A DNA stretch of 64,000 nt, taken from positions 55,982 to 119,981 of the forward strand of contig CAJXOU010000001.1 in the NCBI GenBank assembly GCA_913057645.1, in the 5' to 3' direction. The DNA comes from an uncultured Rhodobiaceae bacterium (GTDB lineage Bacteria; Pseudomonadota; Alphaproteobacteria; Parvibaculales; Parvibaculaceae). Below the pieces are notes generated by a model that searched no databases, was not told where the DNA came from, and saw only the letters and a list, made by a program, of their open reading frames with translations. Made by a program: the position numbers and the translations under genes. This document shows, in pieces, positions 61,268 to 64,000 of the stretch (within the stretch, counting starts at the first letter, position 1; the number at the start of each line of letters is the position of its first letter).

Positions 61268-61290
61268 TTTATCCCCGAAACGGGGATAAA
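61268..61290. terminator. Perfect hairpin in the convergent gap after the SDR gene
   Basis: TTTATCCCCG / CGGGGATAAA, a 10-bp perfect stem with an AAA loop, 57 bp past the SDR stop. It may terminate the SDR transcript. The word TTATCCCCG also occurs alone in the same gap at about 61246 and 61359, so it is a local repeat, not only a terminator. Confidence 0.5.
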
Positions 61291-61299
61291 ACGGGGCGA

Positions 61300-61328
61300 C
61301 TGTCACCGAACTGTCACGCGAACGTCAC
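61300..61328 (+). promoter_or_regulatory. Tandem CTGTCAC repeats: PHO-box-like array
   Basis: CTGTCAC at 61300 and 61311 and ACGTCAC at 61322 are spaced by exactly 11 bp, the PhoB direct-repeat period. Two units match the CTGTCA(T/C) consensus fully. The array is in the 148-bp gap between the ends of the convergent SDR and TetR genes, pointing toward the TetR 3' end. There is no annotated gene immediately downstream on that strand before 62104. Confidence 0.6.
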
Positions 61329-61358
61329 AATAACGTCCGGTCGCGCCGCGGAAATAAT

Positions 61359-61997
61359 TTATCCCCGCTTCGGCGCCTCCCGGGCGAGCGCGCGACGCGC
61401 CGACTTCTCGAAGGCGGGATCGAGATAGGGGGCGAGCACGTCGAAGAGCTGGTTCGCGCCGGCCGCCATGTCCGACGGCGCGATGGCATCCTTGCCGGAA
61501 ATCTGCAGGAAGCGAATCCAGTTCATCCAGATGAGCCAGGTGTTGAGCGCGACGGAGCGCAGACCGTCGCGGCCGCGCGGACGATCCATGTTACCATCCT
61601 TCACGAGCTGCGCCGCGATCCGCTCGAGCTCCACCAGCGCCCAGTCCTGAAGCGCGCGGTAGCGGGCGGCGAGGTCATCGTCGCGGCGAAGGAGACCGAG
61701 CAGGCCGCCGAAGAAGAAACGATAGCGCCAGGCGAGGTCGAAGCTGCGGAGATAGAAACCGGCGAAACGCTGGGGCGTGATGGGCGGACCGACATCTTCC
61801 ACCAGCACGGCGCGGAATTCGGTTTCCAGCGTCTCGAAGAGGACGCGGACGATCTCTTCGCGGTTGCGGAAATGGTAGTAGAGATTGCCCGGACTGATGC
61901 CGAGCGCGGCGGCGATGCGCGTCGTGTTGGCGGCCTCGGCCCCTTCCTCGTTCATGAGGTCGAGGGCGAATTCCAGAATGCGGTCGCGGTTGCTCAT
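61359..61997 (-). CDS. TetR-family regulator controlling the neighbouring operon
   Basis: 212 residues from the ATG at 61995-61997; an ATG four codons upstream is possible, but AAGGG then lies at the correct distance for this one. HTH: RDRILEFALDLMNEEGAEAA, NTTRIAAALGISPGNLYYHF, RNREEIVRVLFETLE, a variant of the TetR domain. The C-terminal domain is large and hydrophobic. The gene is divergent from the hydrolase operon across 106 bp holding two palindromic sites, its likely operators. Confidence 0.88.
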   Translation of the reverse strand: MSNRDRILEFALDLMNEEGAEAANTTRIAAALGISPGNLYYHFRNREEIVRVLFETLETEFRAVLVEDVGPPITPQRFAGFYLRSFDLAWRYRFFFGGLLGLLRRDDDLAARYRALQDWALVELERIAAQLVKDGNMDRPRGRDGLRSVALNTWLIWMNWIRFLQISGKDAIAPSDMAAGANQLFDVLAPYLDPAFEKSARRALAREAPKRG

Positions 61998-62036
61998 GGG
62001 GCCCTTCATACCGCGCGCCGCGAGACCGGCACAGGC

Positions 62037-62088
62037 TTGACAGAGGCGAATTTTAGAGGGATTAATCTAATTAGAGGAAATACTCTAA
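62037..62088 (+). promoter_or_regulatory. Promoter overlapped by two tandem TetR-type operators
   Basis: A perfect -35 (TTGACA, 62037-62042) is followed 18 bp on by ATTAAT (62061). Two 18-bp dyads abut: TTAGAGGGATTAATCTAA at 62053-62070 and TTAGAGGAAATACTCTAA at 62071-62088. The second has perfect 6-bp arms, the first five of six. They cover the -10 region and start point, so the TetR protein next door would block transcription of the operon at 62104. Confidence 0.75.
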
Positions 62089-62103
62089 TCGGGGGAGGAC
62101 GCC

Positions 62104-63003
62104 ATGCCGGGCGGAGCGGAGGAAGCGGCGCGCACGAGCGATGCGCGCATGACCGTGCGCCGGATGGGCTTTGCCTATCCGCCGGCGATGAGCGGCCACT
62201 GGAACCGGAAGCGGCCCGAATTCTCGCAGATCGTGAACGCGGCCTCGCTCGCCATGCCCTATCTCGAGCCCTACCTGATCCGCACCATGCGCGCGGCGCG
62301 GCCGCAGATCCGCGACCAGGCGCTCGCCGCCGATCTCGATTCCTATGTCGCGCAGGAGGCGGCGCATTACCGCCAGCACCGGACCTTCAACGAGGAACTG
62401 AAGGCGCGCGGCTACCGCTCCATCGAGGGGCTGGAAGCGAAGATCGACGCCTCCTACGCGAAGATCGAGGCGAAGGGCACGCTCGCCTCGAACCTCGCCT
62501 ATGCGGAGGGCTTCGAATCCATGGCGCTCGCCATCGGCGAAATGCTGATCGAGGACCGCGACTTCCTGTTCGGCGGCAGCGAGAGCGGCGTCGCCTCGCT
62601 GGTGCTGTGGCATTTCGTGGAGGAGATCGAACACAAGAACGTCGCCTATGACGTGTTCGAGCATGTGGCGGGAAACTATTTCCGCCGCGTGGGCGGCTTT
62701 CTCCATGCGACGGGACATATCTTCCTGCTGACGCGGGCGGGCTACCAGACGCTGCTGAAGGAGGACGGGCTGTGGCGCAACTGGCGCTCGCGGCTGGCGC
62801 TGGCGCGGCTTCTCATCCGCATCTTCGCGAAACTGACGCCGAAGCTCGCGCGCATCCTGGTGCCGGGCTACAGCCCGCGGCAGGTGGCGGACCCGGCCTG
62901 GGCGCTCGCCTGGGCGCGGCTCTTCGCGAAAGACGGCGAGGCGGTAGGGCGGCTCGACACGACGCGGCTCGACACACCGGAACCCGTGGCACGAGCTGCA
63001 TAA
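62104..63003 (+). CDS. Metal-dependent hydrolase-like protein (PF10118 type)
   Basis: 299 residues with GGGGGAGG ahead of the ATG. The sequence shows the ferritin-like histidine/glutamate pairs of this family: YVAQEAAHYRQHRTFNEELK near residue 80, YAEGFESMALAIGEMLIED, and LWHFVEEIEHKNVAYDVFEH near residue 180, where E-x-x-H patterns could bind two metals. The rest holds two membrane-associated helices near the C-terminus. Function is not established; the name hydrolase is historical. First gene of a TetR-controlled pair. Confidence 0.8.
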   Translation: MPGGAEEAARTSDARMTVRRMGFAYPPAMSGHWNRKRPEFSQIVNAASLAMPYLEPYLIRTMRAARPQIRDQALAADLDSYVAQEAAHYRQHRTFNEELKARGYRSIEGLEAKIDASYAKIEAKGTLASNLAYAEGFESMALAIGEMLIEDRDFLFGGSESGVASLVLWHFVEEIEHKNVAYDVFEHVAGNYFRRVGGFLHATGHIFLLTRAGYQTLLKEDGLWRNWRSRLALARLLIRIFAKLTPKLARILVPGYSPRQVADPAWALAWARLFAKDGEAVGRLDTTRLDTPEPVARAA

Positions 63004-63024
63004 CAACATAAGGGGGGAGACAGG

Positions 63025-63531
63025 ATGACGGCGGACGGACAGATGAGCGAGCGGATGCGCGCGCTTCTCTTCATCAACGGCGTGGGGCTGATCGCGCTTG
63101 CCGTGCTGATCGGCTGGGTGTGGTTCTTCGGGCTGCTCGGGCGGATCGTGCTGTGGCCGCTGCCGATCGACATCGAGGTCAACATACCGACCGACGCGCG
63201 CGGCTGGCGCATGGCGCATATGGAAGGGATCACTCAAGGGCTGATGCTGATGGCGCTCGGGCTCGGCGGGCGCTTCATGCTTCTCACGCGGCGGCAGTTC
63301 ACCTGGTTCTTCTGGTCGGCGCTCGTCACCGCCTGGCTCTTCACCGTGCCCGCCGCCTTCAACGCCTGGTTCGGCACGCGCGGGCTCGCCTTTGGCGGCG
63401 GCCCCTTCAAGCCGGGGCTCGCCAACGACATCATCTATCTGTTCGGCTGGCCGCCCGTGCTCGCCGTGCACATCATGCTGGCGCTCGCGCTTTACGGGCT
63501 GTGGCGGCATATGAAGATTTCGCGACACTAG
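63025..63531 (+). CDS. Four-helix membrane protein of unknown function
   Basis: 168 residues. GGGGGGAGACAGG precedes the ATG, 21 bp after the previous stop. Four membrane helices: LFINGVGLIALAVLIGWVWF, MAHMEGITQGLMLMALGLGG, FTWFFWSALVTAWLFTVPAA and VLAVHIMLALALYGLWRHM. The AHMEG motif in helix 2 recalls styrene-oxide-isomerase-like proteins, but the match is only local. Likely acts with the metal-dependent protein on a hydrophobic compound. I do not assign a function. Confidence 0.7.
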   Translation: MTADGQMSERMRALLFINGVGLIALAVLIGWVWFFGLLGRIVLWPLPIDIEVNIPTDARGWRMAHMEGITQGLMLMALGLGGRFMLLTRRQFTWFFWSALVTAWLFTVPAAFNAWFGTRGLAFGGGPFKPGLANDIIYLFGWPPVLAVHIMLALALYGLWRHMKISRH

Positions 63532-64000
63532 CTTGCGCCGGTTGCAATCGGCGGACGGCTCGTCCATATCGGTTGTGACGCGAGGGTTCGTGAGTTGCGA
63601 GCCCCTGAGGGCCCCGGGAGCCGGATGTACGTTCCCGCCGCCCGATCCGCGTCGCCCTCTCTCAAAGCTCCTCGCAGAGCCGCCCTCCTCTTCCCCAGGG
63701 GAGGGCACCTTTGTGCGTGTACGGATGACTTCTTCAGATTTCGTCATGGCCCGCTTCATGCGGGCCATCCACGTCTTTGCCAAGAAACAAGAAAGACGTG
63801 GATGACCCGCCACCTTGATTACAAAGGAGGGCCGGGTCATGACGGTTATTGGGGGATTGAGGTTGAGGTGGATTGGGTCCCTGTGTGTAGGGGATGTGTC
63901 AGGATGGGTGCGGGCGGGAGATCGTTGGGTCCCTGGTCGTGAAGACCGCTCCCCGGCACGGATCCCCGCCCGCGTTCCAAGTACCCAAACCTGAACAGTT
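63532..64000. other. Non-coding region rich in hairpins and short repeats
   Basis: 469 bp to the window edge with no gene I can support. It has overlapping palindromes at 63746-63803, a CCTCTTCCCCAGGGGAGGG dyad near 63686-63704, and a T/G-rich stretch from 63840. A comparable C- and G-rich dyad (ACCCCACAGGGGGAGGG) occurs near 808-825. Such patches look like intergenic repeats of the host genome. Confidence 0.5.
63746..63803. repeat. Pair of overlapping palindromes, REP-like
   Basis: ATGGCCCGC-TTCAT-GCGGGCCAT at 63746-63768 (9-bp perfect stem) overlaps ATCCACGTCTTT / AAAGACGTGGAT at 63767-63803 (12-bp stem, 13-nt loop). Both stems are perfect. The arrangement resembles repetitive extragenic palindromes, and copies elsewhere in the genome would confirm it. 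Confidence 0.55.

Noticed and set aside
63533..63805. Plus-strand gene at the right end
   Set aside because: It runs through two perfect palindromes and encodes a Ser/Pro-rich product; no ribosome site, more likely repeat sequence.
1..64000. CRISPR array or cas genes
   Set aside because: No regularly spaced repeats of 25-40 bp and no Cas-like proteins were seen.

Overview
The window is high-GC DNA from an alphaproteobacterium. The evidence is the cell-cycle regulator GcrA, a class I lysyl-tRNA synthetase, a SAM-II riboswitch in front of metZ, and the arrangement of the Pst/Pho genes. The many fatty-acid and CoA genes (two hotdog thioesterases, an acyl-CoA dehydrogenase, a malonyl-CoA-synthetase-like ligase, a BCCT carrier) would fit a Parvibaculum-like member of the Hyphomicrobiales. 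That placement is inference, not proof. Almost everything is ordinary chromosome with tightly packed, often overlapping genes.

Layout. 1-20 kb: a partial HSL-type hydrolase, a TetR regulator, a PAS protein, a thioesterase/thioesterase/MATE operon, a DUF952-pyrD-arsC operon, an S24 repressor-like gene, a TPR/lipoprotein pair, class I LysRS, a hybrid-type membrane histidine kinase, a DinG-like helicase, TerB, a sterol-desaturase-type hydroxylase, SixA and a periplasmic solute-binding protein. 20.4-26.4 kb: a glycosyltransferase gene cut in two by a 4.1-kb transposon that carries an IS1595-type transposase and six passenger genes. 26.4-46.1 kb: a CheY-like protein, an acyl-CoA ligase, a BCCT carrier, a DsbA-fold fusion, tRNA-Gly(CCC), radical SAM and DUF2804 genes, an FMN alpha-hydroxyacid oxidase, a dienelactone hydrolase, dCTP deaminase, SAM-II riboswitch-metZ, apaG, argE, a BLUF photosensor, and the argD-argF-hslO-lipoprotein operon. 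46.4-49.3 kb: a second transposon with an IS1-like transposase and a dinD gene among its passengers, bounded by perfect 8-bp target duplications. 49.3-64 kb: an ABC-2 permease, gcrA, the phoR-pstSCAB-phoU-phoB phosphate locus, an acyl-CoA dehydrogenase, an SDR, and a TetR gene divergent from a metal-dependent hydrolase and a small membrane protein.

How the parts work together. The phosphate locus is complete on one strand, with PhoB-box-like repeats ahead of pstS. A second, cleaner array of PhoB-type repeats lies in the convergent gap between the SDR and TetR genes, where no promoter would be expected. Methionine synthesis is under SAM control through a riboswitch whose expression platform can be read in the sequence. 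The two transposons are unrelated in transposase, but both carry small accessory genes, including a coiled-coil plus winged-helix protein in each. I regard these two cargo-bearing elements, and the damaged glycosyltransferase between them, as the most interesting part of the window.
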